From: Flavobacterium sp. LHD-85
Lineage (GTDB): Bacteria > Bacteroidota > Bacteroidia > Flavobacteriales > Flavobacteriaceae
Reading direction: 5' to 3'
Assembly (NCBI RefSeq): GCF_030929595.1
Contig: NZ_JAVFVR010000001.1
Location: 186,001-250,000 of the forward strand
Length of the DNA stretch: 64,000 bases
Under the pieces are notes generated by a model. That model had not been told where the DNA came from and searched no databases. It saw nothing but the letters and a program-made list of their open reading frames with translations. The translations under genes and the position numbers were made by a program. Positions 8,380 through 16,574 of the stretch are shown piece after piece. Every line of letters starts with the position of its first letter. Position 1 is the stretch's first letter.

Positions 8380-8496
8380 CTATTTAGTGAACGAATGATT
8401 TAAATCATATTTTGCACATTCACTTCCTAAATAGAAACAAAACACTGCCCCAAACAATGCTATTAAACATATTTTAACAATTGTTTCTTTTTTCAT
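8380..8496 (-). CDS. Small cysteine-containing membrane protein, 38 residues
   Basis: The frame starts MKKETIVKICLIALFG, has one hydrophobic helix (about residues 7-23) and ends in CFYLGSECAKYDLNHSFTK. Three cysteines are present (residues 10, 20, 27). A broken relative with GSACAAYDQRHK lies immediately upstream at 8505-8573, so this is one of at least two local copies. A perfect hairpin follows at 8330-8362. Function unknown; bacteriocin-associated by position. Confidence 0.55.
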   Translation of the reverse strand: MKKETIVKICLIALFGAVFCFYLGSECAKYDLNHSFTK

Positions 8497-8504
8497 GATC
8501 ATAT

Positions 8505-8573
8505 TTATAATTTATGTCTTTGATCATATGCAGCACATGCTGACCCAAGTTCATAACAACACCAAAGCGTTGC
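8505..8573 (-). pseudogene. Broken relative of the 8380-8496 gene
   Basis: After a TAA (8574-8576) the minus strand carries 22 open codons with no start, ending CCYELGSACAAYDQRHKL and a stop. This lines up with CFYLGSECAKYDLNHSF of the intact gene: LGS-x-CA-x-YD is shared exactly. Frames upstream are full of stops. It is therefore a 3' gene remnant produced by duplication and decay. Confidence 0.5.
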
Positions 8574-8756
8574 TTAAGTCCAAATATATTAATTTCAATA
8601 AAGAGGGGTTAATGCCCACTTTAAATGATATTGTTTTGCCAGGATGATTTCAAATAGTCACCTTTTTTCACACATCAATATTGATGCAATTTAAAAAACA
8701 GCTAAAAGCTTCATCTTTATACTTTAATCTTAACTATTAATATTTAATGAATTGTA

Positions 8757-8787
8757 AACTACCTGAAAGTATATTTTTCAGGTAGTT
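8757..8787 (-). terminator. Terminator hairpin after the first GG peptide
   Basis: AACTACCTGAAA and TTTCAGGTAGTT form a perfect 12-base stem with a 7-base loop. It lies 73 bases past the stop of the double-glycine peptide gene at 8860-9012, in its direction of transcription. Confidence 0.7.
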
Positions 8788-8859
8788 AAATTTAGTATTA
8801 TTATCAGACGATTATTAAAATACCAGTTGCACTAGCACCTTTTATAATGTCCACAATTA

Positions 8860-9012
8860 TTACCATGAATAAACCATTGTATAAGCATTTGAAATACCCG
8901 ATAAATAAGCATGTCCTGAGAATCTGATAAACTCACCTACTCTGTATGCAAACGTTGTTCCACCAAAAATTTCGTTTGCTTCTTCTCTTTTTAATTCTTC
9001 TAAATTTTCCAT
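8860..9012 (-). CDS. Double-glycine leader bacteriocin-like peptide, 50 residues
   Basis: The leader MENLEELKREEANEIFGG (18 residues) has the acidic, leucine-spaced form recognised by C39 exporters and ends in GG. The core of 32 residues starts TTFAYRVGEFIRF and ends YTMVYSW. It is aromatic- and glycine-rich with no cysteine, and has G-x-x-x-x-x-x-G spacing suited to helix packing. It is probably processed and exported by the transporter at 4198-6366. Activity as a bacteriocin or signal peptide is inferred. The next gene upstream encodes a 44-residue membrane protein. Confidence 0.75.
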   Translation of the reverse strand: MENLEELKREEANEIFGGTTFAYRVGEFIRFSGHAYLSGISNAYTMVYSW

Positions 9013-9029
9013 TTTTAACTTTTTTGTGT

Positions 9030-9164
9030 TTAAAATAAATTTTTAATAAATCTCTCAATAGAATCCCATTTTGAAAAAACAATTAACAGACAAATGAAAA
9101 TTATTATTTTTATCAAAATACTTTTGAAATTTATCCCTTTTGTTTTTCTACACTGTTTTTCCAT
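9030..9164 (-). CDS. Small one-helix membrane protein, 44 residues, candidate immunity peptide
   Basis: The frame starts MEKQCRKTKGINFKS, has a strong membrane helix (about residues 16-31, ending IVFSKW) and ends DSIERFIKNLF. It sits between the two double-glycine peptide genes, 17 bases before the start of the downstream one. Small one-helix proteins in such positions often confer self-immunity, but no family match can be claimed. The basic head and amphipathic tail suggest an inner-membrane protein with N-in orientation. Confidence 0.6.
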   Translation of the reverse strand: MEKQCRKTKGINFKSILIKIIIFICLLIVFSKWDSIERFIKNLF

Positions 9165-9195
9165 AGTTTTCTATATTAAGTTTTTAAATTTTTAA

Positions 9196-9357
9196 TTATC
9201 CTTTACAAGGTAGTCCCTTAAGTCCTCTCTCAAAATTATCCCAGTCAGCTATGCAAGCAGTTGCAATTGCGCCAAGAACTACTAACCAAATGCCTCCATC
9301 AACTTCTACTTTTTCTTGAGCATTAAGCTCAACTAAATTTAAATTTTCTAAATTCAT
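9196..9357 (-). CDS. Double-glycine leader bacteriocin-like peptide, 53 residues (lactobin/cerein 7B-type leader)
   Basis: The leader MNLENLNLVELNAQEKVEVD plus GG (22 residues) matches the classical form with L-x-x-L-N-x-x-E-x-x-x-V-x-GG. The core IWLVVLGAIATACIADWDNF and then ERGLKGLPCKG has 31 residues and two cysteines 17-18 residues apart. It looks like a class II bacteriocin with a hydrophobic G-x-x-x-A helix. It is the first gene of the minus-strand cluster and faces the plus-strand regulator. Export and cleavage by the C39 transporter is the natural inference. Confidence 0.8.
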   Translation of the reverse strand: MNLENLNLVELNAQEKVEVDGGIWLVVLGAIATACIADWDNFERGLKGLPCKG

Positions 9358-9550
9358 AATTTGTATTTTTAATTGTTAAACATTTATCACGTTGCTTGTT
9401 TTTAAAATCACTTTACAACTGAATCAATCTTTTGCAATTGGCCAATTACATTATAGAAAAGAAATTTTTTCTTGCAGTGACGTCTTACTGTAAAAAATGC
9501 CTCACTTTTCTGAAACCAAAACTAGATAAACCTCATAATGCTCGCAAACG

Positions 9551-9597
9551 TTGCCTATCGAAATTCAGGAATATCGATAGGCAATTCATGAATTTCA
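9551..9597. promoter_or_regulatory. Palindromic element between the two peptide clusters
   Basis: TTGCCTATCGA (9551-9561) and TCGATAGGCAA (9574-9584) form a perfect inverted repeat. Overlapping it, GAAATTCAGGAAT (9560-9572) faces its reverse-strand copy GAAATTCATGAAT (9585-9597). The first half-site plus its flank is repeated at 11464-11482 before the precursor gene (16 of 20 positions). The gap between divergent operons is a natural operator location. Binding by the AraC-type protein at 9713 is a guess. Confidence 0.45.
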
Positions 9598-9712
9598 CAA
9601 AAAACAAAACGCAAACATATAAATATCAACAACTTAACAAAATGGTAAAAACACAAAATTTATTAAGATAATTCTATAAAGATCATATATTTTTGTAAGA
9701 AATTCTAATTAT

Positions 9713-11443
9713 ATGTTTTCGTGTAAATTTCTAAGAGCCTTATTTTTACTACTAGCTCCTTACTTGTTGACTGCCCAAGCTGCAAAAAGAGACCTTACAA
9801 AACTCCCATATCAGCAATTAAAGAATTTATTTTGGGAAAATGAAAAAAATACTCCAAAACAATTTCCATATGCCAGCGCATATTTGACCAAAGCAAAAAA
9901 GGAAAATAATCCAGTTGAAAAAGCAAGGGGATGTTTTTTACTTTCCCTATTATCTGAAAGCAATAAAGCTTTACGATATTTAGATAGTGCAATTGTTTAT
10001 ACAAAAAATTTAAATGATCCTAAATTTCCAGCTTATGCTTATTCAGGAAAAGGATTTGTATACAAAAAACAGTTTAAATATAAAGAAGCCATTGATAATT
10101 TTTTAATTGCTGAGAACATTGCTAAAAAAAATAATCTGGATTTGTATTATGATACAAAATTTTCTATCGCTGTACTAAGATCAGAAGAATTGGGAGAAGT
10201 AAAAGAAGCGCTAAACTTATATAAAGAATGTTTAATGTACTATACTGATAAAAAAGTTAGAAGTTCACAATATTCTTTTTCTTATCAAACCCTTCTTTTT
10301 GGTCTTGCTGATGCTTATAAGGCCTTAAATATTAACGATTCTGCAACATATTATAATAAATTAGGCTATTTTGAATCTAAAGCCACAAAAAGCAATCACA
10401 TTAATGCACTTTTTATTTTAAATGAAGGTGCTAATAAGATTTTTAAAGGAAATTTTAGAGAAGCTTTAGACAGTATAAATAAAGCACTTCCTAAAATAAT
10501 ATTTTATAAAGACAAAGGAAATACATTAGCGGCATATTATTATACAGCTAAAGCATATGAAGGTCTTGATAACAAGAATGAAGCTGTTAAGAATTTTATT
10601 AAAGTAGATTCCATATACAATATCAATAAGAGAATTACTCCTGAATTTATAAGCGGATATCCTTATTTAATCTCGCATTATAAAAGAAATGGCGACAAAC
10701 TTAATCAATTAAAATATCTTACTAAGTATATGCAAATTGATAGTGTGTTACAAAATAATTACAAAGAACTCACGAAAAAATTGCAAAAGGAATATGATAC
10801 CCCTTACTTAATTCAGGAAAAAGAAAATCTGATTCAATCACTTAAAAAAGAGAACATTATATCATATTGGGGTATAGCTTTTTTAATTTTAATAATTATA
10901 ATAACAACTGGTTTTGGTTTTTACCAGTTTAAACTTAAAAAGAACTATCATAAGCGTTTTGAAAAAATAATGCAACGTTTAGCTGAAAGTAATGAAGCTA
11001 GCAATCAGCAAAAAGAGCAAAGTTTTGAAATAAATAAATCGAAAACAGATACAATAGGCATAAACGAAGAATTGATAAATCAGATCCTAAAAAAACTAGC
11101 AGAGTTTGAAAAAACTAAAGGTTTTTTAGATGCTGCAATTACGATTCAAGTTTTATCTGACACATTTGAAACTAACAATAAATATGTTTCAAAAATTGTT
11201 AATGTTTATAAAGAAAAAACTTTTATCCAATACATTAACGATTTAAGAATTGAATATGCTTTAAACTCTTTAAAGGAAAAAAGTAAATTGAGAAAATATA
11301 CAATCCAAGCGCTTGCACTGGAATTTGGTTTTAATAACGCAGAATCTTTTTCAGCTGCTTTTTACAAAAAAACAGGAATTAAACCAACATATTTTATAAA
11401 ACAACTAGAAGCCCCCAAAACACAAACAGCTAACAAACAATAG
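9713..11443 (+). CDS. Membrane-anchored TPR protein with C-terminal AraC-type HTH
   Basis: A 576-residue protein with a signal sequence (residues 1-22, ending LTAQA). A long alpha-helical TPR-like region (about 25-370, e.g. YKEAIDNFLIAENIAKK) is followed by one membrane helix near 383-403 (WGIAFLILIIIITTGF). The cytoplasmic part ends in an AraC-type HTH domain (about 465-565, with ALALEFGFNNAESFSAAFYK as its second helix-turn-helix). The layout implies that a periplasmic sensor acts directly on DNA across the membrane. It lies between the bacteriocin and lanthipeptide-like clusters and likely controls one or both. A TATTTTTG -7 element at 9688 precedes the ATG. Confidence 0.88.
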   Translation: MFSCKFLRALFLLLAPYLLTAQAAKRDLTKLPYQQLKNLFWENEKNTPKQFPYASAYLTKAKKENNPVEKARGCFLLSLLSESNKALRYLDSAIVYTKNLNDPKFPAYAYSGKGFVYKKQFKYKEAIDNFLIAENIAKKNNLDLYYDTKFSIAVLRSEELGEVKEALNLYKECLMYYTDKKVRSSQYSFSYQTLLFGLADAYKALNINDSATYYNKLGYFESKATKSNHINALFILNEGANKIFKGNFREALDSINKALPKIIFYKDKGNTLAAYYYTAKAYEGLDNKNEAVKNFIKVDSIYNINKRITPEFISGYPYLISHYKRNGDKLNQLKYLTKYMQIDSVLQNNYKELTKKLQKEYDTPYLIQEKENLIQSLKKENIISYWGIAFLILIIIITTGFGFYQFKLKKNYHKRFEKIMQRLAESNEASNQQKEQSFEINKSKTDTIGINEELINQILKKLAEFEKTKGFLDAAITIQVLSDTFETNNKYVSKIVNVYKEKTFIQYINDLRIEYALNSLKEKSKLRKYTIQALALEFGFNNAESFSAAFYKKTGIKPTYFIKQLEAPKTQTANKQ

Positions 11444-11463
11444 TTTGACAATTAAAATTTATA

Positions 11464-11482
11464 GAAATTCGTGAATTCCGAT
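11464..11482. promoter_or_regulatory. Candidate regulator site upstream of the precursor gene
   Basis: GAAATTCGTGAATTCCGATA matches GAAATTCAGGAATATCGATA at 9560-9579 at 16 of 20 positions. It lies about 45 bases upstream of the -7 element of the precursor gene, a usual place for an activator. Its core GAATTCGTGAATTC-like sequence is also partly palindromic. Confidence 0.4.
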
Positions 11483-11524
11483 AAATTCCATCAACAATAA
11501 ATTTTAATTACAATAATGCTCATA

Positions 11525-11532
11525 TACATTTG
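11525..11532 (+). promoter_or_regulatory. -7 promoter element (TACATTTG) of the RiPP operon
   Basis: TACATTTG fits the Bacteroidota -7 consensus TAnnTTTG and stands 24 bases before the ATG of the precursor gene. No good -33 TTTG is visible, which would fit activator-dependent expression. Confidence 0.5.
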
Positions 11533-11555
11533 TCGAAATTTTAATACAAATAATT

Positions 11556-11723
11556 ATGAAAACTAAAAAAACTAAAAAAGAAGTCAATAAGTTTGATTTA
11601 GAAAAATTCAATATAGCAAAATTAAAAAATTTGCGATCTATTAATGGCGGAGGCACTCCACCTGTCGACGATGACAAAACAGTAACAGACGCGCTTAACG
11701 ACGGAAACAATAAAAATGGCTAA
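11556..11723 (+). CDS. RiPP precursor peptide with GGG leader, cysteine-free core (55 residues)
   Basis: The leader is lysine-rich (MKTKKTKKEVNKFDLEKFNI, then AKLKNLRSINGGG) and has the LxxLxxIxGG form seen in Bacteroidota lanthipeptide-like precursors. The core after GGG is TPPVDDDKTVTDALNDGNNK plus NG. It contains three Thr, no Ser and no Cys. With dehydratase genes three frames downstream, Thr residues could become dehydrobutyrine, but thioether rings are impossible from this core. The ATG follows AATTATGAA without a strong Shine-Dalgarno site, as usual in the group. The protease gene begins 20 bases downstream. Precursor identity rests on position, leader form and size. Confidence 0.75.
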   Translation: MKTKKTKKEVNKFDLEKFNIAKLKNLRSINGGGTPPVDDDKTVTDALNDGNNKNG

Positions 11724-11743
11724 TATATTTTAAATTTTTCTTC

Positions 11744-13447
11744 ATGAAGTTTCATCCATTTATTTTCATAATCATAATACTATTTTCAGGTTGTAAGTCT
11801 TCAAAAGAACCTGTGACATCATCTATACAATTCATCCCTAAAAAAAAACTAACATCTAAGGAATTAGAAACTTGGTATCAAAAAGATTATGTAACAGATA
11901 GTATACTAGGGATTTCATTAAACAAATGGTATGCCCTGAATAAAAAAAAGCCAAATCAAGAAGTTATAGTTGCTGTTATAGATACACAATTAGATATCAA
12001 TCATGAAGATTTAAAAGGTCAATTTTGGACAAATCAAAAAGAAATCACTAATAATAATATAGACGATGACAATAATGGCTATGTTGATGATATACATGGT
12101 TGGAATTTCACATCAAACAAAAAAGAAGATTATGTTGCATGGGGCAACTTTGAATCTGTTAGATTTATAAGACAATGGGATTCTGAATTTAAAGGAAAGA
12201 CAGAAGATCAAATTAAATCGGAAGATTTAGCTAATTATAAAGAGTACCAAAGAGCCTTAAAGGTTAATGAGAAAGAAAACATTTATTACAACAGATGGTT
12301 CAGTTCTTTAAATCATAGTGTTGAAATTTTTCCACTGGTTAAAGACACTTTAAAACACTTCTTCCCAAAAGAGGACTATACTTATAAGCAATTAGATAGT
12401 CTATATAAGATACACAAACTAAATGATAAAACTTATAGACAAAGACGAGAAAGCGATGATCGTGATTTAGGAGCTTTAATATTCTATATGATGATCAATA
12501 TTCAAGACAAAGAAAGCACTTTAGAAGCTCTTAAAAATAGTCAAGCTGAATTAGATTCGATAGTAAATAGAAATCTAAACAAAAATTTTAATGACCGAAA
12601 ATTAATAGGTGATAATCCAAATGTTTTAGAAAAAGGATATGGAAACGGCAATATCAGTATATCTAAAAAAGGATTTAAAAATCTTCAAGGACATGGGACC
12701 AAAGTTGTTGGTATAATTGGAGCGAATAGAAAAAACAATATTGGCATAAAAGGTTTTTCAGATAACATAAAAATTATGCCGCTTAATATTTCTTATTCTG
12801 GAGATGAAAATGATAAAGATATTGCAATGGCAATTTATTATGCCGTTGACAATGGGGCTAAAGTAATTAATATGTCTTTTGGAAAAGAATTTTCAGTGCA
12901 TCAGCAATGGGTGTCTGATGCTTTTAAATACGCTGAAAAGCACAATGTTCTTTTAGTTCATGCTTCAGGAAATGAAAAGTCTGATAATGATAAAACACCA
13001 TATTATCCTAGTGACAATAATTATGACGGAACTCCCGAAATTTGCAATAATTTTATAAATGTTGGTTCAATTTCAAAAAGATTAGACAATACATTTGTTT
13101 CTGCATTTTCAAACTACGGAAAACAAAATGTAGATTTATTTGCTCCGGGCGAGGAAATATACACTACAACGAAAAATAATACGTATGGCACTGATTCTGG
13201 AACTTCATTAGCAGCGCCAATGGTTTCAGGAACGGCCGCGCTTATCTGGACTTATTACCCTAAACTTTCGGCAATAGAAGTTAAACAAATTATTATGGAT
13301 TCGGGAACTGCTTATAATCTAGAAGTTATAGTGCCTGGAACGAAAGAAAAAAAAATTCCGTTTTCTGAATTATCTAAATCAGGAAAAGTTCTAAATGTTT
13401 ACAATGCGATGCAACTTGCAGAAAAGTTTAGCAAGAAAAAGAAATGA
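11744..13447 (+). CDS. Subtilisin-family (S8) serine protease lipoprotein
   Basis: A 567-residue protein with a lipoprotein signal (lipobox LFSGC, Cys17). The catalytic triad is complete: Asp80 in VAVIDTQLD, His317 in LQGHGTKVVG, Ser488 in GTSLAAPMVSG, with oxyanion Asn410 in ASGNE. The Asp-to-His spacing of about 237 residues is far longer than the usual 30-60, owing to a charged helical insertion (about 125-305). In lanthipeptide clusters an S8 enzyme (LanP) removes the leader, here outside the inner membrane. Its stop overlaps the next start by 4 bases, so it is translationally coupled to the dehydratase. Confidence 0.9.
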   Translation: MKFHPFIFIIIILFSGCKSSKEPVTSSIQFIPKKKLTSKELETWYQKDYVTDSILGISLNKWYALNKKKPNQEVIVAVIDTQLDINHEDLKGQFWTNQKEITNNNIDDDNNGYVDDIHGWNFTSNKKEDYVAWGNFESVRFIRQWDSEFKGKTEDQIKSEDLANYKEYQRALKVNEKENIYYNRWFSSLNHSVEIFPLVKDTLKHFFPKEDYTYKQLDSLYKIHKLNDKTYRQRRESDDRDLGALIFYMMINIQDKESTLEALKNSQAELDSIVNRNLNKNFNDRKLIGDNPNVLEKGYGNGNISISKKGFKNLQGHGTKVVGIIGANRKNNIGIKGFSDNIKIMPLNISYSGDENDKDIAMAIYYAVDNGAKVINMSFGKEFSVHQQWVSDAFKYAEKHNVLLVHASGNEKSDNDKTPYYPSDNNYDGTPEICNNFINVGSISKRLDNTFVSAFSNYGKQNVDLFAPGEEIYTTTKNNTYGTDSGTSLAAPMVSGTAALIWTYYPKLSAIEVKQIIMDSGTAYNLEVIVPGTKEKKIPFSELSKSGKVLNVYNAMQLAEKFSKKKK

Positions 13448-15648
13448 AACCACAGTTCAAAATTTCATCTTTTTCACAATATGTACTGAGAACCCCTTTA
13501 TTTCCTATTTCATTTTATTTGGATTTTCTCAAAAATTACAATTATGAAAAGGCAACTGCTATTTGCCAAAATCCATTAGTAAAAGAAGCTTTAAGTCTAG
13601 CATCGCCAGAACTCGTTCAGGAACTAAACAAATGGGAAAGTTTTAAAGCCGATTCTTTTAATGATAAAAAATCAGCTTTAGAATTTACTTTACTCAAATA
13701 CATTTCGAGAATGTCTTCGAGGTGTACTCCTTTTGGGTTATTTGCTGGATGTTCTGTTGGTAAAATTGATACTGAAACCAATGTAATACTAGATTTGCCT
13801 GAAAAATACAAACGGTTTACTCAATTTGATATGCAATTCTGGGTATCATTATTGCAAAATATTGCCAAACGGGAAACAGCAATTTTTCACTTAAAATATT
13901 GCCCTAATTCTTCAATTTATGAATTTGGTGATTTTTACAGGTATATTGAATACAAATACATAAAAACTAAACGTGAACATAGTATTACATCTTTACGAAA
14001 ATCTGACGCATTAAAAGAAATAATGCTGCAAACAAAATCTGGTTTAACTATAGATGAAATGGTTTCTGTTTTAGCAAATGATGATTCTGAAAAAGAAGAA
14101 GCCTATGAGTTTATAATGCACCTTATAAACTTCCAATTTTTAGTAAGCGAAATAGAAGCCACTATAACCAGTAATAATGAATTCGAAAGGGTTTTATCAA
14201 TTTTAAAAAATGTTCCAGACCTAAAAAAAGAATATCAATTTTTAAAAAACATAAATAAACAAGTTTTAGATTTAGATACTTCTTTAGTTCCGTCCGAAAA
14301 CCAATACAAAAAAATCAAGAAAAATATCTTGGAAGAAGGATTTGAATATGATGAAAAATATCTGTTTCAAACCGATTTAACCACAACCCCTCTATCAAAT
14401 AGTTTAAATGCAAGTGTTACAAAAAAAGTAACTAAAGGACTTCGTTTTTTAAATGGCATACAGCCTAAAAAAGAATCTAACAATATTATAACATTTATTA
14501 AAGCATTCTCTCAAAGATATGAATCTCAAGAAATGCCACTTATGACGATTTTAGATACAGAATCTGGATTAGGTTATCCGATAAATCACGACATGAATGA
14601 TTCGAACGAAATACTGGAAGCTTTCTCTTTTAAACAAAAAAAGGATAAAAACGAAAATCAAGTTTGGACCTCCTATAATTTTATTTTAGAGAAAAAACTT
14701 CAAGAATGTCTTTCAAAAAATCAAATTAAAATAGAATTATCAGAAAGCGATTTTCCTGATTTTGATGCTAATTTTGATTATACTCCCGCCACATTTTCAG
14801 CACTGATTGAAATTTACAGTAATGAAAAATTAACTATTGAATCTTCAGGGAATATAAGCGCCGCAAAATTTTTGGGACGATTTTGTAATGGAAATTCTGA
14901 GATCCATAAGCTGACCCAAGAGATTATTCAAAAAGAACAAAACTATCACCATGATAAAATTTTAGCTGAAATTGTTCATATTCCGCAATCCAGAACTGGA
15001 AATATTTTACGGAGACCTGTTTTAAGAAATTATGAAATTGCCTATTTAGCAAATTCAGGTGTTGGAAAGAAAAGCACTATCGATTTAAATGATTTATTTG
15101 TGTCTATCAAAAACGATAAAATTATATTACGTTCTAAAAAACTTGATAAAGAAGTTATCCCTTGCTTGTCAAACGCTCATAATTTTTATGATAATTCTTT
15201 ACCTGTATATCATTTTTTATGCGATTTACAGGCACAAAACATAAAGCCAATATTTAGTTTTAATTGGGGAATTTTAGAATCACATTATAGTTACTTTCCC
15301 AGAGTTGAATACAACGAAATTATACTTTCAAAAGCGAAATGGATTATTACTAAAGAAGAAATAGCTTCCTTTTTAAAATTAAGCACCAAAGATTTGTATG
15401 AAGCATTCTCAAAATGGAGAATCCGCAAATATATTCCATGTCTCGTTAATTGGGTTAATTCTGATAATACCTTGTTATTAGATTTTCAAACAGAAATTGG
15501 AATTCAATTGTTTTTAAAATCAGTTAGAAATAGAGATAAAATTGTTTTAGAAGAATTTCTATTTGCTGGCGAATCTATTGTAAAAAACAGTGCAGGAGAA
15601 GGCTTTAACAATCAATTTATAGTATCATTTTTTAAACAACAATCATAA
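13444..15648 (+). CDS. Lantibiotic dehydratase, glutamylation-domain protein (LanB N-terminal part)
   Basis: A 734-residue protein of the Lant_dehydr_N type. It opens with the typical YVLRTPLFPISFY and has the RMSSRCTPFGLFAGCSVGK block near residue 90-110, which is conserved in LanB proteins, and LRRPVLRNYEIAY near 520. In LanB enzymes this part transfers glutamate from glutamyl-tRNA to Ser/Thr of the precursor. The elimination domain is a separate gene directly downstream, so this is a split LanB. It overlaps the protease by 4 bases and abuts the next gene with no gap. No LanC cyclase is found nearby. Confidence 0.9.
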   Translation: MKPQFKISSFSQYVLRTPLFPISFYLDFLKNYNYEKATAICQNPLVKEALSLASPELVQELNKWESFKADSFNDKKSALEFTLLKYISRMSSRCTPFGLFAGCSVGKIDTETNVILDLPEKYKRFTQFDMQFWVSLLQNIAKRETAIFHLKYCPNSSIYEFGDFYRYIEYKYIKTKREHSITSLRKSDALKEIMLQTKSGLTIDEMVSVLANDDSEKEEAYEFIMHLINFQFLVSEIEATITSNNEFERVLSILKNVPDLKKEYQFLKNINKQVLDLDTSLVPSENQYKKIKKNILEEGFEYDEKYLFQTDLTTTPLSNSLNASVTKKVTKGLRFLNGIQPKKESNNIITFIKAFSQRYESQEMPLMTILDTESGLGYPINHDMNDSNEILEAFSFKQKKDKNENQVWTSYNFILEKKLQECLSKNQIKIELSESDFPDFDANFDYTPATFSALIEIYSNEKLTIESSGNISAAKFLGRFCNGNSEIHKLTQEIIQKEQNYHHDKILAEIVHIPQSRTGNILRRPVLRNYEIAYLANSGVGKKSTIDLNDLFVSIKNDKIILRSKKLDKEVIPCLSNAHNFYDNSLPVYHFLCDLQAQNIKPIFSFNWGILESHYSYFPRVEYNEIILSKAKWIITKEEIASFLKLSTKDLYEAFSKWRIRKYIPCLVNWVNSDNTLLLDFQTEIGIQLFLKSVRNRDKIVLEEFLFAGESIVKNSAGEGFNNQFIVSFFKQQS

Positions 15649-16521
15649 ATGCAGAGAAATTTTTGTTTAGGAAGTGAATGGCTATATTATAAAATTTATA
15701 CAGGAGTTCAAACAACTGATTTGGTTTTGCTTGAAAAAGTATATCCTGTTATTTTACAATTAAAAAAGAAAAAAATCATCCAAAAATGGTTCTTCGTTCG
15801 ATACAAGGATGCTGACACACATTTTAGAATCCGATTTCTGGTAGAAAACAGAAAGGATTTAGCAAAAGTAATACAAATGCTTTATCAGCCGATAAATGAT
15901 TTACTCCAAGAAAATTTGGCATGGAAAATTCAAACTGATACTTATAAAAGAGAATTGGAAAGATACGGTGAAACCACAATTGAAGATTCTGAATTTTTGT
16001 TTTGGAAGGATAGCGAGTTGGCGATACAATATCTTTCGCTAAAAAAAACATTTGCCAAAAAAGAAATGGAACTGTTGTTCAGTTTCTGTTCTATTGATTC
16101 TTTTTTAAACTCCTTTTCGTTATCGATTTTAGATAAGTACAATTTAATGGATAACTTACAGCAATCTTTTAAAGAAGAATTTGGGGCAGATAAAATATTT
16201 AAAAAAGAATTAGACAAAAAATACAGAGAACTAGATGATAAACTTGGATGCTTTTTAAGAGAAGAAACTAAAAAAGATTTTCTTGATTTTTTCGAAATCA
16301 TTGAAGAAAAACAAATTCAAATCGCAGAAAAGGTATTAGAAATAAAAAATGCAATCCAAATTGATCTTTATAGCTTTTTAGCTAGCCATATCCACATGAT
16401 GATTAACAGGCAATATACGTCTAAACAAAGAATGTATGAGCTAATTATCTATGATCATCTATACAGATATTATAAAACTTTAAAGTATGAAAAAACGAAT
16501 TCTCTTAAGTTAACACTGTAG
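15649..16521 (+). CDS. Thiopeptide-type bacteriocin biosynthesis protein (LanB elimination domain)
   Basis: A 290-residue protein of the SpaB_C/Lant_dehydr_C family. It opens with FCLGSEWLYYKIYTGVQTTD and has the block WFFVRYKDADTHFRIRFLV near residue 48, both typical. It also has the late block SHIHMMINRQYTSKQRMYE near 245. This domain removes the glutamate and leaves a dehydrated residue. It starts one base after the glutamylation protein ends. The C-terminal HMMINR motif is present, so the elimination site appears intact. It is the last gene of the operon; a tRNA-like remnant and a terminator follow. Confidence 0.9.
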   Translation: MQRNFCLGSEWLYYKIYTGVQTTDLVLLEKVYPVILQLKKKKIIQKWFFVRYKDADTHFRIRFLVENRKDLAKVIQMLYQPINDLLQENLAWKIQTDTYKRELERYGETTIEDSEFLFWKDSELAIQYLSLKKTFAKKEMELLFSFCSIDSFLNSFSLSILDKYNLMDNLQQSFKEEFGADKIFKKELDKKYRELDDKLGCFLREETKKDFLDFFEIIEEKQIQIAEKVLEIKNAIQIDLYSFLASHIHMMINRQYTSKQRMYELIIYDHLYRYYKTLKYEKTNSLKLTL

Positions 16522-16574
16522 CAAACATTCTAAAATTCACAAGCTGTTCATCCTTTTTAAATCATCATAAAAAT

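Noticed and set aside
8505..8560. Minus-strand frame MNLGQHVLHMIKD... overlapping the broken peptide
   Set aside because: It is a shifted frame of the same DNA that runs into the next gene; the LGS-x-CA frame fits the neighbouring peptide better.
9432..9671. 79-codon plus-strand frame in the divergent gap upstream of the regulator
   Set aside because: It is lysine- and cysteine-rich without domain or signal, spans the palindrome at 9551-9584 and lies where promoters are expected.
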